DNA of 64,000 bases from Alcanivorax sp. DP30. GTDB taxonomy: Bacteria > Pseudomonadota > Gammaproteobacteria > Pseudomonadales > Alcanivoracaceae. The position numbers and the translations under genes were made by a program. How positions within the stretch are numbered: the first letter of the stretch is position 1; every line of letters starts with the position of its first letter. Positions 46,922 to 56,747 of this stretch are shown in pieces. The stretch covers positions 84,832 to 148,831 of the forward strand of contig NZ_WTUY01000004.1 in the NCBI RefSeq assembly GCF_009882945.1, written 5' to 3'. A model generated the notes under the pieces. It saw only the letters and a list, made by a program, of their open reading frames with translations, was not told the DNA's origin and did not search any database.

Positions 46922-47943
46922 GGGCTCAGCCTCTTCAACTCGCGCCAGACAAATTCCGGTTTCAGTGTACTAAAACAAGGCGGAGTCACCCCTTTGCCCA
47001 ACTCACCACGATAGGTACATTTTTCCTGGACGCAGGGCGCGCAGGGAAATTCGACAGCGCGAGATTCTGCCCGAGCCCCCATCACGCCAGTCAGTACCGG
47101 ATCAGTGGGACCATACAGCGCCAGCCCAGGCAAGCCAGCGGCAGCCGCAAGATGTGCCAGACCGGTATCCACTGCCACGAAGGCATCCCAGCTCAGCAGT
47201 TTATCGGTGAGCGCATCCAGACCCATCCTGGGCAATACCGAGGCCTGTTCAAAATCCGCGGCCAGTCGTTCGGCCCGGGCCTGTTCTTCGTCATTGCCCC
47301 AGGGCAGGTGTACCTGGTGACCCTCCGCACACGCCAGTCCAACAAGCTGATGCCAGAAACTTTCCGGATAATGCTTGGTGGCCCAGGTAGTGCCATGACA
47401 AAACACCAGGTTGCCCGGCTGACTCAGTGGCGTGGGCAGATGACTGCGTGGCAGCCCATAGTCCGGCGCGCTGGAAGGCAGTGCATAACCGAGAGACAAA
47501 GCAAACAACTGGCGAACGCGGGCAATGGCATGCTGACCTTTGGGAACGGATTGCGGATGATCCAGCACTCTGGCAGACAACCCCTCGCGCGCAGAACGCT
47601 GGTCGAGACCAAACTTGGGGCCGTTGCCAAGACGCGTGACAAAGGCGCTCTTGATCAGGCCCTGGGCATCAATAACCGCATCGTAACGGGTTGCCTGCAA
47701 GGCGGATTTGAATGCGCCCCACTCCCCGGAAAGACGGGTCTTGATGGGATGCTTGCGCCAGCGGCGCAGGGCGCAGGGGATGACAGAATTAACCGCAGGG
47801 TGACGGAGGGCCAGGTCGGCAAAGTTCTCCTCCACAACCCAGTCCACTTTTAGCGAGGGGAACGCCGCCAGCGCATCCGTCAAGGCTGGCAAGGTATGGA
47901 TCACATCGCCCATGGAAGAAGTCTTGATCAAAAGCAAACGCAT
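46918..47943 (-). CDS. waaC: LPS heptosyltransferase I
   Basis: A 341-residue GT9 enzyme. The N terminus LLIKTSSMGDVIHTLPAL and the donor-site motif AVDTGLAHLAAAAGLP mark WaaC, which adds heptose I to Kdo. It follows the InaA-like kinase gene by three bases. Confidence 0.95.
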   Translation of the reverse strand: MRLLLIKTSSMGDVIHTLPALTDALAAFPSLKVDWVVEENFADLALRHPAVNSVIPCALRRWRKHPIKTRLSGEWGAFKSALQATRYDAVIDAQGLIKSAFVTRLGNGPKFGLDQRSAREGLSARVLDHPQSVPKGQHAIARVRQLFALSLGYALPSSAPDYGLPRSHLPTPLSQPGNLVFCHGTTWATKHYPESFWHQLVGLACAEGHQVHLPWGNDEEQARAERLAADFEQASVLPRMGLDALTDKLLSWDAFVAVDTGLAHLAAAAGLPGLALYGPTDPVLTGVMGARAESRAVEFPCAPCVQEKCTYRGELGKGVTPPCFSTLKPEFVWRELKRLSP

Positions 47944-47946
47944 TGA

Positions 47947-48732
47947 TCAAGCGCTCCTTAACTTGAACTTACGCTCCATACGGGCCATGAGCGATCTACC
48001 CTCGCTGTCTGCCAGCGGGCGGGCAAGGTACGCTCTTAAAAATCGCACTCTGTCACGGGCAGAGAAACCTTTCGCTCGTCTTGCCAGGGTTTCCAGATCA
48101 CGCAGCCGGGGCTGCCAGCGCCCAAGGTGAGGCCGACAGCGCTCCATATCGATGAAACGCGCATCATAGCGTTGCTGGCTTTCAGACCAGGCAACAAAGA
48201 TATGCTTGGGATACAAATTCTGATGAACCAGGCCACGCTCATGTAGCAGCCGCACCACTGCGGCCACATCATGTATCAATGCAAATCGTCGCGCCGGGGG
48301 CAACGTTTCCAGATCGACCTGATCAAGACTCTGGAAGCCAGACAGGTTCAAGCTGACCAGCATGGCTTCATTATTTCCACTTTGCGAGTTCACCGCAAAG
48401 AACAATGGCTCGGCCACCGGCACACCCGCCTGCCAGCAGCGCATCAGTGCCTTGTATTCCTGATACAAGGTAGCCTGCCCGGTGATGGGGTGCCGCACAC
48501 TACGTCGCACATAGTTACGCTGATGCTTAATAAAAACGGTCGCCGGCCCCTCTTCCCCCTCCACGCTTGCCTGGAATACCTGACTGATCCCACTTCCACG
48601 CTGGTTAGGCTCGTCAACCAGCTTCCTGTCCAGCGCCAGCCAGTCCGCAATCGTGTTGAGACCCAGCCCATCCAGCGTCAATCGCCAGTGAGGGTGCATA
48701 TAACTGCCATTCAATTCCATTTGCTTATTCAT
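47947..48732 (-). CDS. InaA-family LPS kinase-like protein
   Basis: A 261-residue kinase-like protein. It has FIKHQRNYVRRS, RLLHERGLVHQNLYPKHIFV and FIDMERCRPHLGRWQ. The usual catalytic Asp of the His-x-Asp loop is Asn (HQN), a change I also recall in other InaA proteins, so catalytic activity is uncertain. It sits between waaF and waaC and overlaps waaF by eight bases. Confidence 0.85.
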   Translation of the reverse strand: MNKQMELNGSYMHPHWRLTLDGLGLNTIADWLALDRKLVDEPNQRGSGISQVFQASVEGEEGPATVFIKHQRNYVRRSVRHPITGQATLYQEYKALMRCWQAGVPVAEPLFFAVNSQSGNNEAMLVSLNLSGFQSLDQVDLETLPPARRFALIHDVAAVVRLLHERGLVHQNLYPKHIFVAWSESQQRYDARFIDMERCRPHLGRWQPRLRDLETLARRAKGFSARDRVRFLRAYLARPLADSEGRSLMARMERKFKLRSA

Positions 48733-49768
48733 CTCCTACCAATAACCCCAACGCATCAATCACCTTCCCGGGGGGCAACTGACGTAAACAATTCAGATGG
48801 CCCAGCGGGCATTCACGCTTGAAACAGGGGCTACAGTCCAGCCCCAGCCGCACCACCGCTACCCGATCCCCCAAGGGCGGTGTAAAGCCGGGAGAAGTCG
48901 AACCGTATACAGCCACCAGTGGACGTTTCAGTGCGGCCGCAATATGCATCAGTCCAGAATCATTACTGACCACCGCCATGGTCGCCGACAACAAATCCAC
49001 CGCCTGCTCAAGGGACGTTGTCCCCGCTAGCACCACCGCATGCTCATCCGCACCATTCTCCAGTGCCTGGACAATTGCATCCGCCACGGGCTGATCTTTC
49101 CCGGAGCCAAAAATCCACACCTGCCCGCCACGCTCAATCCAGTGCTGGGCCACTGCCGCGTAATGTTGTTCCGGCCAGCGTTTGGCCGGGCCGAACTCCG
49201 CACCAGGACACAGCCCCAGCACTGGACGCTCCAGGTTCAGATTGTGCACGGCCATGGCCGTATTTCGCGAATCGTCACTGACCTGCAAGTGCGGCGCGGT
49301 GATACTCTCCAGCGCAGGAACCGGCGCGTCTTCCGGCAAGGCCAGCGCCACAAAACGCTGCACCATCAGCGGATAACGTTCCTTATCCAGCGCTCGCACA
49401 TCATTGAGCAGGCCATAGCGCATTTCGCCACGCCAACCAATACGCGCAGGAATCTTCGCCGCCCAGGGTACCAGGGCAGACTTGAGCGAATTGGGCAGCA
49501 CATAACTTTGCTGATATTTGCCACGCAGGGACTTGCCAAGCGCGCGGCGTTCGCCCAGCTTCAGATCACCATGATCAAAGGGCAGCGCGAGGGCATCCCG
49601 AACTTCCGGCATGCGCGACAGCAATGGCCGACACCAGGCAGGCGCCAGCACATCGATAGCACAGTCAGGGTATTGGCGACGAAGTTCGGAAAACAGGGTC
49701 TGCGCCATCACCATGTCGCCGACCCAGGACGGGCCGACGACAAGGATGGCGGACGGAGTCTGGGACAT
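48725..49768 (-). CDS. waaF: LPS heptosyltransferase II
   Basis: A 347-residue GT9 enzyme. LVVGPSWVGDMVMAQTLF and LCPGAEFGPAKRWPEQHYA with VVSNDSGLMHIAAAL are diagnostic of WaaF, which adds heptose II. The start is ATG at 49768; an upstream ATG at 49798 is possible but lies inside ilvE. It is the first of the waa genes after ilvE. Confidence 0.95.
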   Translation of the reverse strand: MSQTPSAILVVGPSWVGDMVMAQTLFSELRRQYPDCAIDVLAPAWCRPLLSRMPEVRDALALPFDHGDLKLGERRALGKSLRGKYQQSYVLPNSLKSALVPWAAKIPARIGWRGEMRYGLLNDVRALDKERYPLMVQRFVALALPEDAPVPALESITAPHLQVSDDSRNTAMAVHNLNLERPVLGLCPGAEFGPAKRWPEQHYAAVAQHWIERGGQVWIFGSGKDQPVADAIVQALENGADEHAVVLAGTTSLEQAVDLLSATMAVVSNDSGLMHIAAALKRPLVAVYGSTSPGFTPPLGDRVAVVRLGLDCSPCFKRECPLGHLNCLRQLPPGKVIDALGLLVGDE

Positions 49769-49776
49769 CCGGATAA

Positions 49777-50703
49777 TCAGCTCACGTAAGTGAGCCAATC
49801 TCCATATTTGTCATCCAGTTTGCCGGTCACCAGATCAAAGTAGGTGCTCTGCAGCAGTTCGGTGATCGGGCCACGCTTGCCTTCACCAATGATTCGGCCA
49901 TCCAGCTCACGGATCGGAGTCACTTCCGCCGCCGTACCGGTGAAGAAGGCTTCATCAGCCACGTAGATTTCATCGCGGGTAATCCGCTTCTCGCGCACCG
50001 TGTAACCACGCTCTTCGGCCAGCTGGATAATGGTCTTGCGGGTAATCCCGTCCAGGCAGGAAGTCAGTTCCGGTGTGTACAGCACGCCGTTCTTGATCAC
50101 GAAGATGTTTTCGCCGGAGCCTTCCGCCACATAGCCTTCATTATCCAGCAACAGCGCTTCGTCAGCGCCACCGGACAGGGCTTCGTTCAACGCCAGCATG
50201 GAGTTGATATAGTTGCCGTTGGCCTTCGCCTTGCACATGGTGATATTCACATGGTGGCGGGTATAGCTGGAGGTGCGCACCTTGATACCCAGCTCCAGGG
50301 CTTCCGGCGACATATACGCTGGCCATTCCCAGGCCGCGACCATCAGATGCACTTTCAGGTTGTGGGCACGCAGGCCCATGCCTTCACTTCCGTAAAACAC
50401 CATCGGTCGCAGGTAGGCATGGGGCAGGTTGTTGGCCTTGACGGCTTCCACCTGGGCAGCATTGACCTCGTCCTTGGTGAACGGGATCTTCATGTTCATG
50501 ATGTGAGCACTGCCAAACAGGCGATCAGTGTGCTCTTTCAGGCGGAAAATTGCCGGACCCTTGGCGGTTTCGTAGGCGCGCACCCCTTCAAACACCCCCA
50601 TACCGTAGTGCAGGGTGTGAGTGAGGACGTGAACCTTGGCTTCTTCCCAGGGAACCAGCTCACCGTCCAGCCAGATAAAACCGTCTCTTACAGCCATCGA
50701 CAT
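49777..50703 (-). CDS. ilvE: Branched-chain amino acid aminotransferase
   Basis: A 308-residue class IV PLP aminotransferase. The start motif FIWLDGELVPWEEAKVHVLT and the phosphate-cup region EGSGENIFVIKNGVLYTPEL are typical, with a PLP lysine around residue 160 (CKAKANGNYINSML). It performs the last step of Val, Leu and Ile synthesis. It lies between glnE and waaF as in Pseudomonas. Confidence 0.96.
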   Translation of the reverse strand: MSMAVRDGFIWLDGELVPWEEAKVHVLTHTLHYGMGVFEGVRAYETAKGPAIFRLKEHTDRLFGSAHIMNMKIPFTKDEVNAAQVEAVKANNLPHAYLRPMVFYGSEGMGLRAHNLKVHLMVAAWEWPAYMSPEALELGIKVRTSSYTRHHVNITMCKAKANGNYINSMLALNEALSGGADEALLLDNEGYVAEGSGENIFVIKNGVLYTPELTSCLDGITRKTIIQLAEERGYTVREKRITRDEIYVADEAFFTGTAAEVTPIRELDGRIIGEGKRGPITELLQSTYFDLVTGKLDDKYGDWLTYVS

Positions 50704-50744
50704 GGCAATGTGTCTCCAACGCTATGGACCTTCGAGCACGCGCC

Positions 50745-53609
50745 CTACAGGTCGAACCAATGCTTCCAGATCGCTCGAACGCCTTCCCGCAAATCACGGA
50801 ACCGGGTGTCGTCGACAATGGATTTCTCTTTGCGCAACGAGGCGCGATGGGCCGCGGACCGGTAAGCGAGGTACGCTTCCCGCAGCAGGCCGGCGTCCTG
50901 CGCCGACATAATGTCCAGCGCGGCCAGGGTTTCCAGTAGCCGCACATTATCGGTGAAGCGGGTCAGTTCACCGTGGGAGGAGGCCCATCTCAGAACCCCG
51001 TATTGCACCATAAATTCGATATCAACGATACCACCGGGATCCTGCTTGAGGTGGAATTGCTCACCGGTTTTGTCTCCCAGGTGATCCACCATCTTGCTGC
51101 GCATGGCCAGCACGTCGTCACGCAGCTTCTGCTGCTCACGGGCAGCGCACAGCACCTTGTGGCGAATCTCGTCAAAGCGTTCCCGGGAACGGCTGCAACC
51201 GGCTACTACCCGCGCGCGTACCAGCGCTTGATGCTCCCATGTCCAGGCATCGTTAAGCTGGTACTTCTCGAAGGCATCCATGGAACTGACCAGCAGGCCG
51301 GCACTGCCAGACGGACGCAGACGGGTATCCACGTCATACAGCTGGCCGCTCATGGTGCGGGTGGAGAGGATATGGACAATGCGCTGCCCCAGGCGGGCGT
51401 AGAACTGGTCATTGGATACCGACTTCTCGCCGTCGGTCATACCACCGCTGGACGCATCATGCAGAAACACCAGATCCAGATCCGAATTGTGACCCAGCTC
51501 GATGCCCCCCAGCTTGCCGTACCCCACCACCACAAAATCCGGATTGCAGGGCTGGCCATTGTCGCGGGACGGGCGACCGTGGCGCTCCACCAGCGGCTCC
51601 CAGGCCAGCATCACCACCTGGTTGAGAATGCTTTCCGCCAGCCAGGTGAGATAATCACTCACCTTCATCAACGGCAGCACCTCGGTCACTTCCGATGCGG
51701 CCACCCGCAACAGATGGGCCTGCTTGAAGTTACGCAGCACCTCCATCTGCTGTTCCAGATCATCCTCTGCCACCCGCAACAGTTGCTGACGAAGCTCGTC
51801 GTCCAGCTCCGCCCGCTCAGGCGGGGAATAAAGGGTGCGCACATCCAGCAGCTCGTCCAGCAACACCGGATGCAGCGCTAACCGCTCGGCGATCCAAGGG
51901 CTGGCGCCGGACAGTTTCACAAGCTGGGTCAGGGCGCCGGGGTTTTCCACCAGCAAGGCAATATAGGCGCTGCGGCGCAGCACGGATTCCACAAAACTCA
52001 GCAGCCGCACTGCCGTGGTTTCACCGTGACCTTGATAGCCCAGTGCCTCCAGCATCAACGGCATCAGACGATCCAGCCGCTCACGGCTGATGGCCTGCAT
52101 GTTCTCCACTGCGCGGCTGTCCCGGAAAGCATTCAGGCGGGCATACACCGCCTCCGCGTCCTGCACCCCGATGGCACCAAGCTGAGCCACTGCCGCCGTA
52201 TCATCCAGCTCCCCCAGCCACAGATCCAGCAACTCCTGATCCGCCCCCTGGGCAGCATCGGTTTCCTGTTCCGGGTCGGCAATAACCTGACTGAAGTGGT
52301 GTCGTACATTTTCCCGGTAGCGGCGCAGCTTGCGTTCGAAGGCGGCGCGCTCTGAAAAGCCCATGGCGAACGTGAGCCGCTGCCAACCCAGCTGGTCATC
52401 CGGCAGTCGCTGGGTCTGCTTGTCACCCACGGCCTGCAGCCGGTGTTCCACATCACGCAGGAACAGATAAGCATCTGTCAGCTCACCGGCCACATCGTCC
52501 GGCAGCAACTCCTGCTCCACCAGCTGCGGCAATACCTTGATCAGATTGGGCTCGCGCAGGGCGGGTAGCTGCCCTCCCCGGATCAGCTGAAATGCCTGAA
52601 CAATAAATTCCACTTCGCGAATACCACCGGCACCCAGCTTCACATCTGCCTGCATACCCTTGCGGTTCACTTCCCGCTCAATCAGGGATTTCATTTCGCG
52701 CAGGGACTGGAAGGCACCGTAATCGATATAGCGGCGATAGACGAAAGGGTTGAGACGCTTGACCAGGCGCGCCCCCGCTTTGAGATCCCCGGCCACCGGG
52801 CGCATCTTGATCAGCGCGTAGCGCTCCCACTCACGCCCCTGGGTCTCGTAGTAGCCTTCCATGGCATCGAAGCCAATGGCCAATACGCCGCTCTTGCCCC
52901 AGGGACGCAGGCGCATATCGACGCGAAACACAAAGCCGTCGGCCGTAGTCTGGTCGAGCACCTTGATCAGCTGCTGGCCAAGACGCACAAAGAACTGGTG
53001 GTAAGTCTGCGAACGTCGCTCCCCTTCCAGCTCTCCTTCGTGCTCGTAGGCAAAAATCAGGTCAATATCCGAAGACAGATTCAGCTCGCGGGCGCCCAGC
53101 TTGCCCATGGCCAGCACCACCAGCTGTACCGGGTTGCCGTCAGGTCCTAGAGGGGTGCCGCAGCGCTCGCAGGCCCACTGGTAAAGCATAGCCAGAGATT
53201 CATTGATCAGGGTATCCGCCAGCAGAGACAGATCCGCCACCGCACTGTGATAATCCCCAATCCCGGCCAGGTCCCGCCAGATGATGCGCACCATATGGCG
53301 GTGGCGCAGGCGCCGCACCCGGCGCTTAAGCTCATCTTCGCTATCACAAGCCGCCAACCGCTCGCGGATCTGCCGACGCAGCGCATCCGCCTCCAGCGGC
53401 TGGGCCAGATCACTCTCTAGCAGCCACTGCCCCAGTTCCGGGTCACGCTGAAACTGGCTCGCCACATAATCCGAGCCTGCCCACACACGGGGCAGATCAT
53501 CATAAAGCGCAGATGGCATGGCATTGCCGGATTCAATGAAATGCTGCCAGTGCTGACTGACCAGCACCGAGAGTTCATCAGGAAGGGCGTGATATTGGGG
53601 TTCATTCAT
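50745..53609 (-). CDS. glnE: Glutamine synthetase adenylyltransferase/deadenylase GlnE
   Basis: A 954-residue bifunctional enzyme. The N-terminal deadenylase nucleotidyltransferase has SSDIDLIFAYEHEGE. A central PII-responsive helical region follows. The C-terminal adenylyltransferase has NSDLDLVFLHDASSGG. It modifies the GlnA Tyr near residue 397. It completes the nitrogen set glnA/glnL/glnG/glnE in this window and heads the glnE-ilvE-waa gene run. Confidence 0.97.
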   Translation of the reverse strand: MNEPQYHALPDELSVLVSQHWQHFIESGNAMPSALYDDLPRVWAGSDYVASQFQRDPELGQWLLESDLAQPLEADALRRQIRERLAACDSEDELKRRVRRLRHRHMVRIIWRDLAGIGDYHSAVADLSLLADTLINESLAMLYQWACERCGTPLGPDGNPVQLVVLAMGKLGARELNLSSDIDLIFAYEHEGELEGERRSQTYHQFFVRLGQQLIKVLDQTTADGFVFRVDMRLRPWGKSGVLAIGFDAMEGYYETQGREWERYALIKMRPVAGDLKAGARLVKRLNPFVYRRYIDYGAFQSLREMKSLIEREVNRKGMQADVKLGAGGIREVEFIVQAFQLIRGGQLPALREPNLIKVLPQLVEQELLPDDVAGELTDAYLFLRDVEHRLQAVGDKQTQRLPDDQLGWQRLTFAMGFSERAAFERKLRRYRENVRHHFSQVIADPEQETDAAQGADQELLDLWLGELDDTAAVAQLGAIGVQDAEAVYARLNAFRDSRAVENMQAISRERLDRLMPLMLEALGYQGHGETTAVRLLSFVESVLRRSAYIALLVENPGALTQLVKLSGASPWIAERLALHPVLLDELLDVRTLYSPPERAELDDELRQQLLRVAEDDLEQQMEVLRNFKQAHLLRVAASEVTEVLPLMKVSDYLTWLAESILNQVVMLAWEPLVERHGRPSRDNGQPCNPDFVVVGYGKLGGIELGHNSDLDLVFLHDASSGGMTDGEKSVSNDQFYARLGQRIVHILSTRTMSGQLYDVDTRLRPSGSAGLLVSSMDAFEKYQLNDAWTWEHQALVRARVVAGCSRSRERFDEIRHKVLCAAREQQKLRDDVLAMRSKMVDHLGDKTGEQFHLKQDPGGIVDIEFMVQYGVLRWASSHGELTRFTDNVRLLETLAALDIMSAQDAGLLREAYLAYRSAAHRASLRKEKSIVDDTRFRDLREGVRAIWKHWFDL

Positions 53610-53635
53610 GGGGGGCTATTGTCGTATGCGGCGCC

Positions 53636-53997
53636 GCAAGCTACAAGCGGGAATGCAGTTACAAGCTTCAAGCTTCAAGCTACAAGACGCGGGATGTCGC
53701 GTTGCCAAACTGCAAGATCCGCACCTCGCGCTGCAAGCTTGTCGAAAGGAAACCCAGAAGCTACTCCAGGAACGAAGCTCTTCAACACTCGAAGAATGAT
53801 TCAGAAGCCTCGCCCAGGCTCAAATCGCGTGCAGGCACTTTATTCGCCACTCCCTCGGGCCGCACTCCGTGCGTATACCCGCTGCACTATGCCCCATAGC
53901 GGCTTGGGACCAGGCGTTTCCGCGCGAAACCGGACATACCAGCCCGGCACCCCACCACCTCGCGCCTTGTAGCTTGTAGCTTGAAGCTCGTAGCTGC
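53636..53997. repeat. Repeat-flanked intergenic block
   Basis: The gap between glnE and the PilB-like gene (53610-53998) carries tandem units of the GCTTCAAGCTACAAG type at 53636-53690. The same units recur inverted (TTGTAGCTTGTAGCTTGAAG) at 53961-53997, forming arms around about 270 bases without a convincing gene. Such AAGCTTCAAGCT repeats are frequent between genes in related bacteria. The interior shows no domain-like coding signal. Confidence 0.65.
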
Positions 53998-53998
53998 C

Positions 53999-55795
53999 TC
54001 ACCCCAGCAAAATATCCTGTGACGGGGTCACCCGCATCACTTCCTCAATGGTGGTCAGGCCCTTCGCCACTTTCATGGCACCGCTGATGCGCAGGGGCTT
54101 CATGCCGTTCTTCAGGGACTGGCGGGTCAGCATTTCCAGGTCACCCCCGCGGGTAATCTGATTCTTCAACGCACTGTTAAGCGGCATGGTTTCGTACACC
54201 CCCATGCGCCCGAGGTAACCGGTACCCCGACACTCCAGACAGCCCACCGGGCGGCAGATCTTTTCCGGCAATTTCATCTTGAAGGGGCGCACCAGCTCTT
54301 CCCAGGCATCCGCATCCGGCGCCACCTCTTCCTTGCAGTTCGGACACAGGGTTCGCACCAGGCGCTGGGCCATCACCCCAATCACAGTGGCGGATATCAT
54401 GTACGGCGCCACGCCCAGATCCACCAATCGGGTAATGGACGACGGCGCATCATTGGTATGCAGGGTAGACAGCACCAGGTGACCGGTGAGCGCCGCCTGG
54501 ATCGCCATTTCCGCAGTTTGCAGATCACGGATCTCACCAATCATGATGATATCCGGATCCTGACGCAGCATGGCTTTCACCCCCTGGGAAAAGCCCACAT
54601 CAATGTTGGCTTGCACCTGCATCTGGTTGAAGCTGGGCTCCACCATTTCGATGGGATCTTCAATGGTGCAGACATTCACCTCACTGGTGGCCAGCTGCTT
54701 GAGGGTGGAATACAGGGTGGTGGTCTTACCGGACCCGGTCGGCCCGGTCACGAAAATGATCCCATGGGGATTCGTGGTCATCTGCTGCCAGGTGGCGTAG
54801 TCCTCGCGGGTGAAGCCCATCTGCTCGAAGCTGCGCACCAGCACCTCCGGATCGAACACCCGCATCACCATCTTCTCACCAAAGGCGGTGGGCAGCGTAG
54901 AGATCCGCAGCTCAATCTCGCTGCCCTCCGGCGACTTGGTCTTCAGGCGGCCATCCTGGGGCTTGCGCTTTTCCGCCACATTCAAACGACTGAGAATCTT
55001 CAAGCGACTGGTCACCGCCGCCATGATCGGTGCTGGCAGCTCGTAGACGTCATGCAGTACACCATCGATACGAAAACGCATCTTGCCGGTATCCCGGCGT
55101 GGCTCCAGATGAATATCACTGGCCCGCTGAGAGAACGCATACTGGAGAATCCAGTCCACAATATTGACGATATGCTGGTCGTCTGCATCGTGGTGCCCCT
55201 TGCCCACCTCCAGCAGTTGCTCGAAGTTGGTGATCCCGGACATTTCCTGACCGGTATTGCCCGCGGCACCGGCAATAGAGCGACTCAAGTTGTAGAACTC
55301 GATGCGATAGCGGCGCAGATGTTCCGGGTTGGCCAGCACGACTTCCAGCTCGCGATCGCGCAGCACCTGCTGCAGATGCGCCTTCCAGTCCTGGATAAAC
55401 GGCTGGTCACAGGCCACCACCACCCGATCGCGATGCACTTCCACCGCCACAATGCCGTGGCGCTCGGCGAACGCATAGCTCATCACATTGGTTACCTGAT
55501 CCACCTGCACCTTGAGAGGATCAATATGATAGACACGCATGTCCGCGCGCTTGCCCAGCCATTCGGTCAGGAAGTCCACATCCAGAATCTGGTGGGTATC
55601 GGAACGATCGGTGAGGCGATATTTCGCCAGCATCTGGATCGGATGCCAGTTGAGCTCCTTCTTTTCACGAGGCGTGGTGGAAATGACGTTGAAGTCTTCC
55701 TGACTGACCCGCCCCTCTTCCAGTAGTTCGCGCATCAACCAGCGCACATCGATGTGCAATCCATTGGGTATAGCGGGGTTGGCAGTGGCGTTCAC
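53999..55795 (-). CDS. GspE/PilB-family secretion ATPase
   Basis: A 598-residue ATPase. It has an N-terminal MshEN/T2SSE_N-type domain (about 60-190), Walker A FVTGPTGSGKTTTLYSTLKQ, an Asp box and Walker B IMIGEIRDLQTAEMA, and the His box LSTLHTNDA. The C-terminal CxxC zinc motifs are LCPNCKEEV and CLECRGTGYLG. No other type II secretion or pilus genes are adjacent. It starts with GTG behind GGAGAG. Confidence 0.88.
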   Translation of the reverse strand: MNATANPAIPNGLHIDVRWLMRELLEEGRVSQEDFNVISTTPREKKELNWHPIQMLAKYRLTDRSDTHQILDVDFLTEWLGKRADMRVYHIDPLKVQVDQVTNVMSYAFAERHGIVAVEVHRDRVVVACDQPFIQDWKAHLQQVLRDRELEVVLANPEHLRRYRIEFYNLSRSIAGAAGNTGQEMSGITNFEQLLEVGKGHHDADDQHIVNIVDWILQYAFSQRASDIHLEPRRDTGKMRFRIDGVLHDVYELPAPIMAAVTSRLKILSRLNVAEKRKPQDGRLKTKSPEGSEIELRISTLPTAFGEKMVMRVFDPEVLVRSFEQMGFTREDYATWQQMTTNPHGIIFVTGPTGSGKTTTLYSTLKQLATSEVNVCTIEDPIEMVEPSFNQMQVQANIDVGFSQGVKAMLRQDPDIIMIGEIRDLQTAEMAIQAALTGHLVLSTLHTNDAPSSITRLVDLGVAPYMISATVIGVMAQRLVRTLCPNCKEEVAPDADAWEELVRPFKMKLPEKICRPVGCLECRGTGYLGRMGVYETMPLNSALKNQITRGGDLEMLTRQSLKNGMKPLRISGAMKVAKGLTTIEEVMRVTPSQDILLG

Positions 55796-55906
55796 TCAAG
55801 GCTCTCCGAATTCTGTTCAGCCCCTGTTTCGTGATCAGGCGCCTTTATCGTTATATGCAGATACTGTAACCCTAACACCAAAGCGCCATCCAGAGGTCGT
55901 TAAGGC

Positions 55907-55935
55907 CTGACAGTGCCGCCGGGTTTCTCTATACT
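55907..55935 (+). promoter_or_regulatory. Sigma-70 promoter of the DUF47-pit operon
   Basis: CTGACA and TATACT are separated by 17 bases. The predicted start is near 55942, leaving a 115-base leader. Confidence 0.6.
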
Positions 55936-55948
55936 CGCCTCCAATTTC

Positions 55949-55966
55949 ATGACAGTGGCGTGACAC
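55949..55966. promoter_or_regulatory. Possible Pho box
   Basis: ATGACAGTGGCGTGACAC reads on the other strand as GTGTCAC-gcca-CTGTCAT, two 7-base PhoB-type repeats spaced by four. It lies just after the predicted transcription start, where it would more likely repress than activate. Confidence 0.35.
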
Positions 55967-56056
55967 AGGACATCACTGTCTGTCGCCGGACCGCCATAGC
56001 CGCGGCCCTGGCACCATGGGAAGATACCAACACCCTAACCTGGATCCGAGGCACTT

Positions 56057-56737
56057 ATGTCCTTAGGAAGCTCCATTGCCGGCCTGTTTGGCCGCTCCCC
56101 GATCAAACCCCTCCAGCAACATTACGATACCGTGCACGAGTGCGCCTGCAGCCTGGCCCAATTCTTTGACGCCGTTATCGCCGGCGACTGGGATCAGGCC
56201 CGCACCCTGCGCAAACAGGTAGCCAAGCTGGAAAACCAGGCTGACGAGCTCAAGAAAGAATTTCGCCTGAACCTGCCCAAGAGCCTGTTCCTGCCCATGC
56301 CGCGCACCGATCTGCTTGAGCTGATCAGCGTGCAGGACAAGGTGGCCAACAAGGCCAAGGACATCTCCGGCCTGATGCTGGGTCGGGAAATGTCCATCCC
56401 CGCCCCCATCGCCGATGCCATGCGCAGCTATGTACAGGGCGCCATCGACACCTCAGCCCAGGCCCAGAAAGCCATCAATGAGCTGGACGAGCTGATCGAA
56501 ACCGGCTTCAGTGGCCGCGAAATTCGTCTGGTAGAAGAGCTGATCGAAGAACTGGACCGCCTGGAGCGCGCCAATGACGAGCAACAGATCGTCATTCGCT
56601 CCACCCTCTTTAAACTGGAAAGCGACCTGTCCCCGGTGGACGTCATCTTCCTCTACAAGATCATCGAATGGGTAGGCGATCTCGCCGATCGCGCCCAGAA
56701 AGTGGGCGGCCGCCTGCAGATGTTGGTCGCACGCTAG
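56057..56737 (+). CDS. DUF47 / PhoU-like protein (TIGR00153)
   Basis: A 226-residue all-helical protein of the DUF47 family. Conserved parts are QHYDTVHECACSLAQFFDA and IEWVGDLADRAQKVGGRLQ. It is always close to Pit-type phosphate transporters, whose activity it is thought to regulate. Pit follows 10 bases downstream. Confidence 0.93.
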   Translation: MSLGSSIAGLFGRSPIKPLQQHYDTVHECACSLAQFFDAVIAGDWDQARTLRKQVAKLENQADELKKEFRLNLPKSLFLPMPRTDLLELISVQDKVANKAKDISGLMLGREMSIPAPIADAMRSYVQGAIDTSAQAQKAINELDELIETGFSGREIRLVEELIEELDRLERANDEQQIVIRSTLFKLESDLSPVDVIFLYKIIEWVGDLADRAQKVGGRLQMLVAR

Positions 56738-56747
56738 GAGAGTTCTT

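Noticed and set aside
53608..53972. Short open frames in the glnE to PilB-like gap
   Set aside because: They consist largely of repeat-derived Ser/Lys/Leu strings, overlap one another in several frames, and have no ribosome sites.
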